Origin: Pseudoduganella buxea
Lineage (GTDB): Bacteria; Pseudomonadota; Gammaproteobacteria; Burkholderiales; Burkholderiaceae_D
Assembly (NCBI RefSeq): GCF_009720835.1
Contig: NZ_WNKZ01000003.1
Span: 62,001-126,000, forward strand
Direction: 5' to 3'
Length of the DNA stretch: 64,000 bases
In this document: positions 18,085-26,890 of the stretch, in pieces
Layout: the number at the start of each line of letters is the position of its first letter
How positions within the stretch are numbered: the stretch's first letter is position 1
Notes under the pieces: model-generated
Seen by the model: the letters and a program-made list of their open reading frames with translations, nothing else
Database searches by the model: none
What the model was told of the DNA's origin: nothing
Translations under genes and position numbers: made by a program

Positions 18085-19809
18085 ATGGCTGCAGTCCAAC
18101 CCACCGCGACAGGTGCTCCCATGTCGGGTCTGGCGCGTGCATTGATGCAGGCGGGTCGGCTCACGCCCCCGCAGGCCGATGCCCTGCAGAAAAAAGCGCT
18201 GCTGGAAAAGCTGCCCTTCATCGACGTGCTGCTGGCCAGCGGCGGTATCGACTCGCGCGAACTGGCCCTGTTCTGCGCCGAGACCTTCGCCTATCCGATG
18301 ATGGACCTGCAGGCCTTCTCCATTGCCGCCCTGCCCACCAAGATCATCGACGCGAAACTGATGCAGAGCCAGCGAGTCGTGGCGCTGGCCCGGCGCGGCA
18401 ACAAGATGTCGGTGGCGATCTCGGACCCCACCAACACGCAGGCGCTGGACCAGATCAAGTTCCAGACCGAGTCGTCGGTGGAACCGGTCATCGTGCCGCA
18501 CGATACCCTGGTGCGCCTGCTGCAGGAACTGGCCAAGAACAGCGAACAGCTGATGGGCGAGCTGGCCGGCGAGGAAGGCGAGATCCAGTTCGCCGAGGAG
18601 CAGGAAGCGGCGGCCAGCCCGGAAGCACCGGCCACCGATGTGGAGGACGCGCCCATCGTGCGCTTCCTGAACAAGATGCTGATGGACGCCGTCAACATGG
18701 GCGCCTCGGACCTGCACTTCGAGCCGTTCGAGAAGTTCTACCGCATCCGCTTTCGCGTCGACGGCGTGCTGGTCGAGCACGCGCAGCCGCCGATCGCCAT
18801 CAAGGACAAGCTGGTCTCGCGCATCAAGGTGCTGGCCAAGCTGGATATCTCGGAAAAACGCGTGCCCCAGGACGGGCGCATGCGTCTGATCATCTCGCCC
18901 ACCAAGACCATCGACCTGCGTATCTCGACCCTGCCGACCCTGTTCGGCGAGAAGACCGTGATGCGTATCCTCGACGCGACCCAGGCCCAGATGGGCATCG
19001 AGGCCCTCGGTTACGACCCGGACCAGAAGGCCCTGCTGCTCGATGCGATCGCCCGTCCCTACGGCATGGTGCTGGTGACGGGGCCGACGGGTTCGGGCAA
19101 GACCGTGTCGCTGTACACCTGCCTGAACATCCTGAACAAGCCGGGCATCAATATCTCGACGGCGGAAGACCCGGCCGAGATCAACCTGCCCGGGGTGAAC
19201 CAGGTCAATGTCAACGACAAGGCCGGCCTGACCTTCCCCGTCGCCCTGAAATCGTTCCTGCGCCAGGACCCGGACATCATCATGGTGGGCGAGATCCGCG
19301 ACCTGGAGACGGCCGATATCGCCATCAAGGCAGCGCAGACGGGCCACATGGTGTTCTCCACCCTGCACACGAACGACGCGCCATCGACCCTGACGCGGCT
19401 GATGAACATGGGCGTGGCGCCGTTCAATATCGCCTCGTCCGTCATCCTGATCACGGCCCAGCGTCTGGCGCGGCGGCTGTGCAGCTGCAAGAAGCCGATC
19501 GAGATATCGAACGACCTGCTGCGCCGGGCCGGCTTCAAGGAGCATGAGCTGGACGGCAGCTGGAAGCCCTACGGGCCGGCGGGCTGCGAACGGTGCAACG
19601 GCACCGGCTACAAGGGCCGCGTCGGCATCTACCAGATCATGCCCATCTCGCCCGCCATCGAGGCGCTGATCCTGGCGCACGGAAACGCGATGCAGATCGC
19701 CGCCCAGTCCGAAAGCGAGGGCGTGCGCTCGCTGCGCCAGTCCGGCCTGGTGAAGGTCAAGGGCGGGCTCACCAGCCTGGAAGAAGTACTGGGCTGTACC
19801 AACGAATAG
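18085..19809 (+). CDS. pilB: Type IV pilus assembly ATPase PilB
   Basis: Cytoplasmic hexameric ATPase that powers type IV pilus extension, 574 aa. It has the N-terminal GspE/MshEN domain, then Walker A GPTGSGKTVSLY, the aspartate box, Walker B (IIMVGEIRDLETAD), the histidine box (TGHMVFSTLHTNDA), and a zinc tetracysteine motif (CSCKKP ... CERCNGTGYKGR). The start is the first ATG; a second at codon 13 is possible since neither has a clear ribosome binding site. It is followed after 19 bases by pilC, while pilD, the usual third gene, is found 7 kb further on. Confidence 0.95.
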   Translation: MAAVQPTATGAPMSGLARALMQAGRLTPPQADALQKKALLEKLPFIDVLLASGGIDSRELALFCAETFAYPMMDLQAFSIAALPTKIIDAKLMQSQRVVALARRGNKMSVAISDPTNTQALDQIKFQTESSVEPVIVPHDTLVRLLQELAKNSEQLMGELAGEEGEIQFAEEQEAAASPEAPATDVEDAPIVRFLNKMLMDAVNMGASDLHFEPFEKFYRIRFRVDGVLVEHAQPPIAIKDKLVSRIKVLAKLDISEKRVPQDGRMRLIISPTKTIDLRISTLPTLFGEKTVMRILDATQAQMGIEALGYDPDQKALLLDAIARPYGMVLVTGPTGSGKTVSLYTCLNILNKPGINISTAEDPAEINLPGVNQVNVNDKAGLTFPVALKSFLRQDPDIIMVGEIRDLETADIAIKAAQTGHMVFSTLHTNDAPSTLTRLMNMGVAPFNIASSVILITAQRLARRLCSCKKPIEISNDLLRRAGFKEHELDGSWKPYGPAGCERCNGTGYKGRVGIYQIMPISPAIEALILAHGNAMQIAAQSESEGVRSLRQSGLVKVKGGLTSLEEVLGCTNE

Positions 19810-19828
19810 GCAGAAAGAGGAACACGAC

Positions 19829-21043
19829 ATGGCACGAAGCGGCAATGGGGTCAAGGAGTCCGTCTTCGCCTGGGAAGGCAAGGACAAGACGGGCAAGACG
19901 GTGCGCGGCGAACTGCGCGCCGGCGGCGAGGCCGTCGTCAACGTGACCTTGCGGCGCCAGGGCATCATGGTGACGAAGGTGAAGAAGAAGGTCTACCGCT
20001 CCGGCAAGAAGGTGACGGACAAGGACATCACCCTGTTCACGCGCCAGCTGGCGACGATGATGAAGGCCGGCGTGCCGCTGCTGCAGTCCTTCGACATCGT
20101 CGGCAAGGGCCACGCCAATCCCTCCGTGTCGAAGCTGATCATGGACCTGCGCGCCGATATCGAAACGGGCACGAGCCTGAACCAGGCCTTCCGCAAGTTC
20201 CCCCTGTACTTCGACCCGCTGTTCTGCAACCTGGTGGGCGCGGGCGAACAGGCCGGCATCCTGGAAGACCTGCTGACACGGCTGGCGATCTACAAGGAAA
20301 AGACCATGGCCATGAAGGCCAAGATCAAATCCGCCCTGACCTATCCCGTGGCCATCCTGGCCGTGGCCTTCATCGTCACGGCCGTCATCATGATCTGGGT
20401 GGTACCGGCCTTCAAGGAAGTATTCACCAGCTTCGGCGCCGACCTGCCGGCACCGACCCTGTTCGTGATGGCGATGTCGGAGTTCTTCGTCGGCTACTGG
20501 TACATCATCTTCGGCGGCCTGTTCGCCAGCCTGTACTTCTTCTTCCAGGCCTGGCGCCGGTCGCTGGCAATGCAGCAGGCCATGGACCGCCTGCTGCTGC
20601 GCCTTCCCGTGTTCGGCGACGTGATCCGCAAGGCCACCGTGGCGCGCTGGACCCGTACCCTGTCGACCATGTTCGCCGCCGGCGTGCCGCTGGTGGAAGC
20701 GCTCGACTCCGTCGGCGGCGCGGCCGGCAATGCCGTCTACCTGGAAGCGACGCGCAAGATCCAGAACGAGGTATCGACCGGCACCAGCCTGACGGTGGCG
20801 ATGCAGAACGCCGAAGTCTTCCCGAACATGGTGACGCAGATGGTGTCGATCGGCGAGGAATCGGGCGCGCTGGACGGCATGCTGGCCAAGGTGGCCGACT
20901 TCTACGAGGACGAAGTGGACGAAGCCGTGGCTTCGCTGTCGAGCCTGATGGAGCCGGCCATCATGGTCATCCTGGGCGTGCTGATCGGCGGCCTGGTGGT
21001 GGCCATGTACCTGCCCATCTTCAAGCTGGGTTCGGTGGTGTAA
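19829..21043 (+). CDS. pilC: Type IV pilus inner-membrane platform protein PilC
   Basis: Polytopic GspF-family platform protein (404 aa) that links PilB to pilin assembly. It contains the two repeated T2SF domains (about residues 70-195 and 275-395) with hydrophobic segments near 175-195, 225-245 and 375-400, and typical stretches such as FTRQLATMMKAGVPLLQSFD and RTLSTMFAAGVPLVEALD. AGAGGAA precedes the ATG. The last eight codons overlap the end of the oppositely oriented sugar transporter gene by 23 bases. Confidence 0.95.
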   Translation: MARSGNGVKESVFAWEGKDKTGKTVRGELRAGGEAVVNVTLRRQGIMVTKVKKKVYRSGKKVTDKDITLFTRQLATMMKAGVPLLQSFDIVGKGHANPSVSKLIMDLRADIETGTSLNQAFRKFPLYFDPLFCNLVGAGEQAGILEDLLTRLAIYKEKTMAMKAKIKSALTYPVAILAVAFIVTAVIMIWVVPAFKEVFTSFGADLPAPTLFVMAMSEFFVGYWYIIFGGLFASLYFFFQAWRRSLAMQQAMDRLLLRLPVFGDVIRKATVARWTRTLSTMFAAGVPLVEALDSVGGAAGNAVYLEATRKIQNEVSTGTSLTVAMQNAEVFPNMVTQMVSIGEESGALDGMLAKVADFYEDEVDEAVASLSSLMEPAIMVILGVLIGGLVVAMYLPIFKLGSVV

Positions 21044-22352
21044 GCCGGGTCGTGCCGGACACCGGCGCGACCTTCACCCACAGCACCGCCACGGCCGCGC
21101 ACAACATCAGCACGCCGGCCAGCCGGATCACGTTTTCCGGATTCCCGCCCAATCCCGCGTGGTAGTACAGCGGCAGCGTGAAGATCTGGATGATCATGGG
21201 GATCACGATGAACATATTGAAGATCCCCATGTACACACCGGTGCGCTCGGGCGGAATGCAGCCGGCCAGCATCACGTAGGGATTGCCCATCATGCTGGCC
21301 CACGCGAGGCCGATGCCGACCATCGGCAGGAACAGCAGCGCCGGCGTATCGATCATCGGAATGCACAGCATGCTCACGCCGGCCACCGCCACGCAGGCGC
21401 TGTGCATGCGCTTGGCGCCATAGCGCCGCGTGAACGGCACCAGCGCGAACGCGGCGATGAAGGCGACGAAGTTGTAGAACGCCCCCACCTGCCCGTTCAG
21501 CAGGCCCGCATCGCGAAAACCCTGGCTGGTCGGGTCCGTGGTGCCGTACAGCGTGTGCGCCAGGGCCAGCATGATGTACTGCCAATAGCAGAACATGGCA
21601 TACCACTGGAACAGCTTGACGAGGGCGAGCCGGCGCATCGTCTCCGGCATTTCGCGCACGGCCGTCACGATATCGGCCAGCACGGCGCGTACGCCCGGCC
21701 GCTGCCCGCGCAGGTGCGCCAGCTGCGCCGCGTCGAGCGGTGCCTCGGGCGTCGTGCGGATCGACCACACCACGCTCGTAATCGACATGACGGCGCCGAT
21801 CAGGAACGCCGCCACCACCACCTGGGGAATGTGGCTGCCGTTGGTGGCGTCCTTGTCCATCCCGCAGAGCACCAGCAGGGACGGCGTCAGGTAAGCCAGC
21901 GTCTGGCCCAGGCCCGTGAACGCGCTCTGCGTCAGGAAGCCCAGCGAATGCTGGGCCGGCGGCAGCTTGTCGGTGACGAAGGCACGATACGGTTCCATCG
22001 TCACGTTATTGGCGGCGTCGAGTATCCACAGCAGGCTGGCCGCCATCCACAGCGTCGGACTGAACGGCATCGCGAGCAGGCCCAGGCTGCACAGGATGGC
22101 GCCGATGAGGAAATACGGCGTGCGCCGCCCCCAGCGGGTGACGGTGCGGTCGCTCATCGCCCCCACGATGGGCTGCACCAGCAGCCCCGTGACCGGTCCG
22201 GCAAGCCACAGCAGCGGCAACGTGGCTTCGTCCGCCCCCAGGTACTTGTAGATGGGGCTCATGCTGCTCTGCTGCAGGCCAAAGCTGAACTGGATGCCGA
22301 AAAAGCCCACGTTCATGTTGACGATCTGGCGGAAGGACAGTGGTGTCGTCAT
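21021..22352 (-). CDS. suxC: MFS/GPH sugar transporter, SuxC-like
   Basis: Twelve-helix inner-membrane carrier (443 aa) resembling the sucrose/maltose cation symporters. Typical loops are WLAGPVTGLLVQPIVGAMSDRT and RWGRRTPYFLIGA, with the DxxxxRxGRR-type motif. The start at MTTPLSFRQI is supported by GGAG six bases upstream. In the Xanthomonas sux locus a homologous carrier brings sucrose across the inner membrane, and here it is encoded with an amylosucrase-type enzyme, a TonB receptor and a LacI regulator, so sucrose is the probable substrate. The symbol rests on this locus similarity. Its 3' end runs 23 bases into pilC. Confidence 0.85.
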   Translation of the reverse strand: MTTPLSFRQIVNMNVGFFGIQFSFGLQQSSMSPIYKYLGADEATLPLLWLAGPVTGLLVQPIVGAMSDRTVTRWGRRTPYFLIGAILCSLGLLAMPFSPTLWMAASLLWILDAANNVTMEPYRAFVTDKLPPAQHSLGFLTQSAFTGLGQTLAYLTPSLLVLCGMDKDATNGSHIPQVVVAAFLIGAVMSITSVVWSIRTTPEAPLDAAQLAHLRGQRPGVRAVLADIVTAVREMPETMRRLALVKLFQWYAMFCYWQYIMLALAHTLYGTTDPTSQGFRDAGLLNGQVGAFYNFVAFIAAFALVPFTRRYGAKRMHSACVAVAGVSMLCIPMIDTPALLFLPMVGIGLAWASMMGNPYVMLAGCIPPERTGVYMGIFNMFIVIPMIIQIFTLPLYYHAGLGGNPENVIRLAGVLMLCAAVAVLWVKVAPVSGTTRLTPPNPA

Positions 22353-22501
22353 TAAGGTCTCCGTCAGTCGATCGGCCATGGGCGCCGGCCCGGGTGGGCA
22401 GCCACGGCGTGGCACCGAAGGCGGCCAGTGCTTCGCCACGGATGGTCATTGGGGGTGTGATGTCTCATGATGTTCTTTGTACTTGTAAGGGTTGCCTGGC
22501 G

Positions 22502-24340
22502 CTAGCGGTGGAGCCAGCGCATGTCCCACGGCGCCAGCTCGACTTCGCCAGCATAGCCGGGCCAGGTACCGGCGCCCAGTGCCGGCAGTGCGACGGTCAA
22601 GGACCGGTCGGAGAAGTTGAACAGGGCCAGGAAGCGTTCGCCGCGTGCCAGGGCCAGCAAGGCCGGATCGTGCGTCGGCAGCAGCGTTCGCGGCACATCG
22701 GCGGCCAGCGAGGGGCAGCGGCGGCGTTGTTCGACGAGCGCACGCAGCGCCGTGAATACCCGGCCGGTCCAGGCATCCGGATCGTCGCGCTGGGCCAGGA
22801 CTGCCTCGTCGAACACGGGGCGCTGCACCCACCGTGTGTCGTGCGCCCGTTGCGGGTCTTCACGGTAGCCATGGTCGTTGCCCATCCCCAGCTCGTCGCC
22901 CATGTACAGCACGGGCATGCCGCCGAAGGCGAACGCCACGCCGTGTACCAGCAACAGCCGACGCAGGGCCAGCTCGCGGGCCAGCGGCCCTGCCGCCGTT
23001 TCGTAGCCGGCCAGCGCGGCAGCCATGCCGTTCGTTGCGTGCACGGCGGCGGCGGCGCCGGACTGGAACGGCACGCCTGCCGCGAAGCTGCCGCCGGCGC
23101 CGTTGAAGAAGCGCGCGATGGCTGCCAGGCGCTCCGTGTCGCCGCCGGCTTCGGCCGCCAGGATCTTCCAGCCGATATCGTCGTGGCAGCGGACATACGT
23201 CAACCAGCTCGCGCCCGGTGGTGGCGTGGGCGTGCCCGCGACGACGTCGCGCAGCAGGCCGGCATCCTGCTCGGCCAGCGCGGCCCAGCTGGCGGCCATC
23301 AAGGTGCTGTGGTAGGCGAAATGGCATTCGGGCACGCCCGGCTCGCCCAGGTATGCGGGCAGGTCGCGCGTGGGGACGATGGCCTCCGCCTTCAACAGCA
23401 CGGCCGGTGCCGCGATGGCGGCGATGGCGCGCAATGCCTGCAGCAGCGCATGGGCTTCCGGCTGGTTCATGCTGGCGGTACCTTCGCGCTTCCACAGGAA
23501 AGCGGTGGAGTCCAGGCGGAACACTTCGACGCCCCGGTTGGCCAGTTGCAGCAGCGCGGCGGCAATCTCGCCCAGCACATGCGGATTGGCGTAATTCAGG
23601 TCCCACTGGAAAGGGTAGAACGTGGTCCACACCCACCCCTGCAGCGCGGGCACGAAGGTGAAATTGCCGGGCGCCGCTTCCGGAAATACCTGGCCCAGGC
23701 CGCGCTCGTGGCGATCCGGCATGGTGCGGTCAGGGAATACGTGGAAGAACTCGCGCAGCCGCGGGTCGCCCGCCATGGCACCGCGTGCCCAGGCGTGATC
23801 GTCGGCCACGTGGTTCAGAACGAAGTCCGCGCACAGGCTGATGTCCGCTGCGCGCAACTGCGCGCACAGGGTCTCCAGGTCGTCCATCGTTCCCAGCGCC
23901 GGGTCGATCTCGCTGAAACTGGCCACGGCGAAGCCGCCATCGTTCTCGCCCTCGCGGGCACGCAGGAACGGCAGCAGGTGCAGGTAGTTCACGCCCAGCG
24001 TGCGCAGGTGTTCGATGCGCCGCCCGACGCCGGCCAGGGTGCCGCCGAAGCGCGCCGCATAGGCGCTGTAGCCCAGCATCTGCTGGTGCAGGAACCAGCG
24101 GGAATCGCCGGACCGGCGCGCATCCAGCGCCAGCAGGTCGGCCGGACGCGCGGCCAGCAGGCCCCCGATGGTGCGCAGCAGCTCACCATACCAGGCGTGG
24201 AAATCGGGACGCTCGCCATACAGCGCGGCCAGGCGGCTGTACAGCAGCGGGCCGTGTTCGGCGTAGCGGCGCGCCGCGTCGGTCCGCAGCGCAGGGGGCA
24301 GCGCCGCCAGCAGCGGCTCGGGAGAAGGAAAATCGGTCAT
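22502..24340 (-). CDS. suxB: GH13 amylosucrase or sucrose hydrolase, SuxB-like
   Basis: Glycoside hydrolase family 13, subfamily 4 (612 aa). The helical N-terminal domain is followed by the barrel with VNYLHLLPFL, DFVLNHVADDHAW, the nucleophile in EVFRLDSTAFLW, the acid/base glutamate in LLKAEAI, and the transition-state pair in VRCHDDIGW. Amylosucrase makes glucan from sucrose, while the closely related Xanthomonas SUH mainly hydrolyses it; sequence reading alone cannot choose. No signal peptide is seen at MTDFPSPEP, so it acts in the cytoplasm on imported sucrose. The ribosome binding site is weak. A terminator lies between this gene and the upstream receptor. Confidence 0.88.
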   Translation of the reverse strand: MTDFPSPEPLLAALPPALRTDAARRYAEHGPLLYSRLAALYGERPDFHAWYGELLRTIGGLLAARPADLLALDARRSGDSRWFLHQQMLGYSAYAARFGGTLAGVGRRIEHLRTLGVNYLHLLPFLRAREGENDGGFAVASFSEIDPALGTMDDLETLCAQLRAADISLCADFVLNHVADDHAWARGAMAGDPRLREFFHVFPDRTMPDRHERGLGQVFPEAAPGNFTFVPALQGWVWTTFYPFQWDLNYANPHVLGEIAAALLQLANRGVEVFRLDSTAFLWKREGTASMNQPEAHALLQALRAIAAIAAPAVLLKAEAIVPTRDLPAYLGEPGVPECHFAYHSTLMAASWAALAEQDAGLLRDVVAGTPTPPPGASWLTYVRCHDDIGWKILAAEAGGDTERLAAIARFFNGAGGSFAAGVPFQSGAAAAVHATNGMAAALAGYETAAGPLARELALRRLLLVHGVAFAFGGMPVLYMGDELGMGNDHGYREDPQRAHDTRWVQRPVFDEAVLAQRDDPDAWTGRVFTALRALVEQRRRCPSLAADVPRTLLPTHDPALLALARGERFLALFNFSDRSLTVALPALGAGTWPGYAGEVELAPWDMRWLHR

Positions 24341-24381
24341 CGTGAACCAGGAGAGTAAAGACAGCAGAGTAAAAACAGGTG

Positions 24382-24412
24382 AAAAAATGCCGGCGCCGTC
24401 TCCGGCACCGGC
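24382..24412 (-). terminator. Terminator between the sucrose receptor and amylosucrase genes
   Basis: A 9-bp GC-rich stem with one G-U pair (24389-24397 with 24404-24412, loop of 6) is followed on the minus strand by ATTTTTT. It may make the receptor mRNA more abundant than the enzyme mRNA. Confidence 0.75.
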
Positions 24413-24424
24413 CAAAGGCCCGAC

Positions 24425-26710
24425 TCAGAAGGCGTACTTGACGGTGACCTTGATCGAGCGGCCGCTGATGGAGCGGGCGGCGTGGCCGTCGCCTTCCACT
24501 TCCGTGTAGCCGGTCTCGTTGAACAGATTATTGGCCGACAGCGCCACCAGGATGCGCTCCGTGACGTTGTAGTTGACGAAGGCGCTGACCGTGCGATAGG
24601 CCGGCATCACGATCGTGTGCTGGTCGTCCGCCCATGACTTGCCCGTGCCGACCAGGCTGGCGCCCGCCATGGCCTTCCCGAACGTGTAGGTGGAAGCGAG
24701 CTGGTACACGGCGCGGGCCTGGCGCCGCGGCGTATTGCCGATGACGGCTTCGCCGCCGGGCGCGGTGGCGCTGATGCGTGCATCCGTCAGGGTCAGGCCG
24801 CCATTGACCTGGAATGCGCCGCTGCGCCAGGCGGTTTCGAGCTCGACGCCTTTCGCATCGTAGCTGTTGGCGGTACTGGTCTGCGTCGTGACCTCGTAAT
24901 TGCTTTCGCGCGTCTTCGCGTGGAACAGCGTGACGAAAGCGCTCAGCCCGCCACTGCGCCATTTGACGCCGCCTTCCAGCTGGCGCACGGTGTTGATGCT
25001 GACGGGCGTGCTGCCGTCGAGGGGCGCGCCGAACAGGATACGGTCCGCGTTGAACGCGATCCCTTCGCTGGCGCGGCCAAACACCGCCAGCGCGCTCGAG
25101 ACGCGGTAGTTGGCACCTGCCGAGTACGAGTTATGGCTCAGGTCATAGTCGACCCGCTGCACGGTGGCCGGGTCATAGCGGGTGGCCCCGGTGGCGATGT
25201 TGGCGCTGCCGTCGACGCTCTGGCGGTCGTGCCGCACGCTGGCATCCAGGTTCAGCGCGCCGACCTCGTAGCCCAGGTTGACGTACGGCGCGCGATACTT
25301 GTATCGCATGTCGACGGCACGCGAGCAGCAGCCACCGAAGGCCGGACCGACCAGGCCGGGCGTGCTGCTTGCCGTGCGCAGCAGGGCCGGTTCGTCGCCG
25401 CTGGCCTGCATCAGGTATTCGTTGAAGTTCCACGTCAGTCCCAGGTCCTGGTTTGCCAGGTACAGGCCAGCGGTGCCGGTCAGGCGCGCACCGTCGGCAA
25501 GCCGGAAAGTACGGGCCAGCTTGGTGTCGCTGACGATCGAACCGGCATCGTCGATCGACGTGTTGAAGACCACTGCCGCGAAGGCCCGTCCGGAATAAGC
25601 CTGGCCGCTGCGTGGACCGGTGGCGAACACGAAGTTGCCGTCCGCGCCGTTGTTGCCGGCGAAGACACCGATGAAACGGCCGCTGTTATTGGACTTGCGC
25701 AGCCGCTCGGAGACCGTCCAGCCGTCGCCCAGTTCGAACTGGGCTTCCAGACCGAATGCGTTGCTGCGCACACGCATGCCATCGTTGACGTCGTGCGCCA
25801 CCTGCCGGTTATCCTTGTCGAGCGAGATGTCCGGCACCCAGTTCGGCGAATAGAAGCTGACGGTGCGGGGATCGATGCCGTCGACCGTCGAGATGTGTCC
25901 ATTCTGGACGCGCACGGGCACGGGCAGCGCCGTGGGCGTGCGGTCGTCCAGGTGCTTGAACGACAGGCGCACGTAGCCATTGTCGAATTCGCGCGTGATG
26001 TTGGCGCGCAGCTGGCCACCCTTCTCGCTCGTGACACCCGTCTTGCGCACGCCTTCGCCGTTGCGATAGAAACCACCGACAAAGAAGCGCGTTCTCGGCG
26101 CCACCGTGCCGCCATAGTCGGCATCGATGCGCGTGGAATCGTAGTCCAGGCCTTGCGTCAGGCCGACGCTGCCGCCTTCCTGCTCGCCCGTCTTGCCGAT
26201 GAAGTTGATGATGCCGCCGGGGGCATTCGTCGCCAGCGTGGACGCCGAGCCGCCCCGTACCACTTCCAGGTGCGACAGGCCGCCATCGATGCGAACGTAG
26301 GCGTCGGGCGTGACGAAATTGAAGTCGCCCGACTGCAGCAGGGGCAGGCCATCTTCCTGCATCTGCACATAACGCGAGCCGCCTGCGGAAATGGGCACGC
26401 CGCGCACGGTCATGTTGGCGTTGCTCTCGCCGCCGGACGACTCGGAACGCACGCCGGGCACGGAGCGCAGCACGTCCGCGGCGCTGGTGGGTACTGCCTG
26501 GGCGATGGTGTCCGCCTCCAGCGTGCTGACCGAGACACTGGATTTCATTTTCGACGTGCCGCCGGCCGTGCCGGTAACGACCACGCGGTTCAACTGCAGG
26601 CCGTCGTCGGCAGGCGCGCCCTGCGCTGGCGCTTCCTGCGCAAACGCGCCACTCATTTGCAGCAGGGCGAGCGATACCGCCGCCCCCATGCGGGTGCAAG
26701 GGAAAGTCAT
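24425..26710 (-). CDS. suxA: TonB-dependent receptor for sucrose, SuxA-like
   Basis: Outer-membrane active transporter (761 aa). It has a signal peptide ending GAFAQ, a plug domain (VLRSVPGVRSESSGGES, MTVRGVPI, RGGSASTLATNAPGGIINFI) and a 22-strand-type barrel ending in VKVTVKYAF-like residues with terminal phenylalanine. GGAGGAG directly precedes the chosen ATG. No TonB-box assignment is attempted beyond the VVVTGT stretch after the signal peptide. In Xanthomonas, SuxA imports sucrose with high affinity; the same set of four genes surrounds this one. Two LacI-type operators and a sigma70 promoter lie directly upstream, so induction by the imported sugar is expected. Confidence 0.87.
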   Translation of the reverse strand: MTFPCTRMGAAVSLALLQMSGAFAQEAPAQGAPADDGLQLNRVVVTGTAGGTSKMKSSVSVSTLEADTIAQAVPTSAADVLRSVPGVRSESSGGESNANMTVRGVPISAGGSRYVQMQEDGLPLLQSGDFNFVTPDAYVRIDGGLSHLEVVRGGSASTLATNAPGGIINFIGKTGEQEGGSVGLTQGLDYDSTRIDADYGGTVAPRTRFFVGGFYRNGEGVRKTGVTSEKGGQLRANITREFDNGYVRLSFKHLDDRTPTALPVPVRVQNGHISTVDGIDPRTVSFYSPNWVPDISLDKDNRQVAHDVNDGMRVRSNAFGLEAQFELGDGWTVSERLRKSNNSGRFIGVFAGNNGADGNFVFATGPRSGQAYSGRAFAAVVFNTSIDDAGSIVSDTKLARTFRLADGARLTGTAGLYLANQDLGLTWNFNEYLMQASGDEPALLRTASSTPGLVGPAFGGCCSRAVDMRYKYRAPYVNLGYEVGALNLDASVRHDRQSVDGSANIATGATRYDPATVQRVDYDLSHNSYSAGANYRVSSALAVFGRASEGIAFNADRILFGAPLDGSTPVSINTVRQLEGGVKWRSGGLSAFVTLFHAKTRESNYEVTTQTSTANSYDAKGVELETAWRSGAFQVNGGLTLTDARISATAPGGEAVIGNTPRRQARAVYQLASTYTFGKAMAGASLVGTGKSWADDQHTIVMPAYRTVSAFVNYNVTERILVALSANNLFNETGYTEVEGDGHAARSISGRSIKVTVKYAF

Positions 26711-26752
26711 GTCTCCTCCGATTGTTTTATTGAATACCTTGTTGGCGCGTCG

Positions 26753-26792
26753 ATTATCACGACTTTCCGAAATTAATGCAATCGATTGCATT
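26753..26792 (-). promoter_or_regulatory. suxA promoter with overlapping LacI-type operator O1
   Basis: A perfect 18-bp palindrome AATGCAATCGATTGCATT (26775-26792) has the central CG typical of LacI-family operators. On the minus strand its last bases form a -35 TTGCAT, followed after 17 bases by a -10 GATAAT (26753-26758). A bound repressor would block RNA polymerase. Predicted start of transcription is near 26746. Confidence 0.85.
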
Positions 26793-26842
26793 GTGACGTT
26801 TACGCTACAACTGAGGCAATATTCGTACGACAGTCAGCGAAC

Positions 26843-26858
26843 ATGCAATCGATTACAT
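26843..26858. promoter_or_regulatory. Second LacI-type operator O2 upstream of suxA
   Basis: ATGCAATCGATTACAT differs from the O1 core by one base. The centres of O1 and O2 are 67 bases apart, suitable for looping. It lies just after the regulator gene's stop codon. Confidence 0.75.
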
Positions 26859-26890
26859 CTTGGTGCCGCGGGTAACGAGGAAGGCGGGAA

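Noticed and set aside
24425..26710. TonB receptor as a siderophore receptor
   Set aside because: Neighbours are a sugar enzyme, a sugar transporter and a LacI regulator with operators at its promoter; no iron-related gene or Fur-like box was seen.
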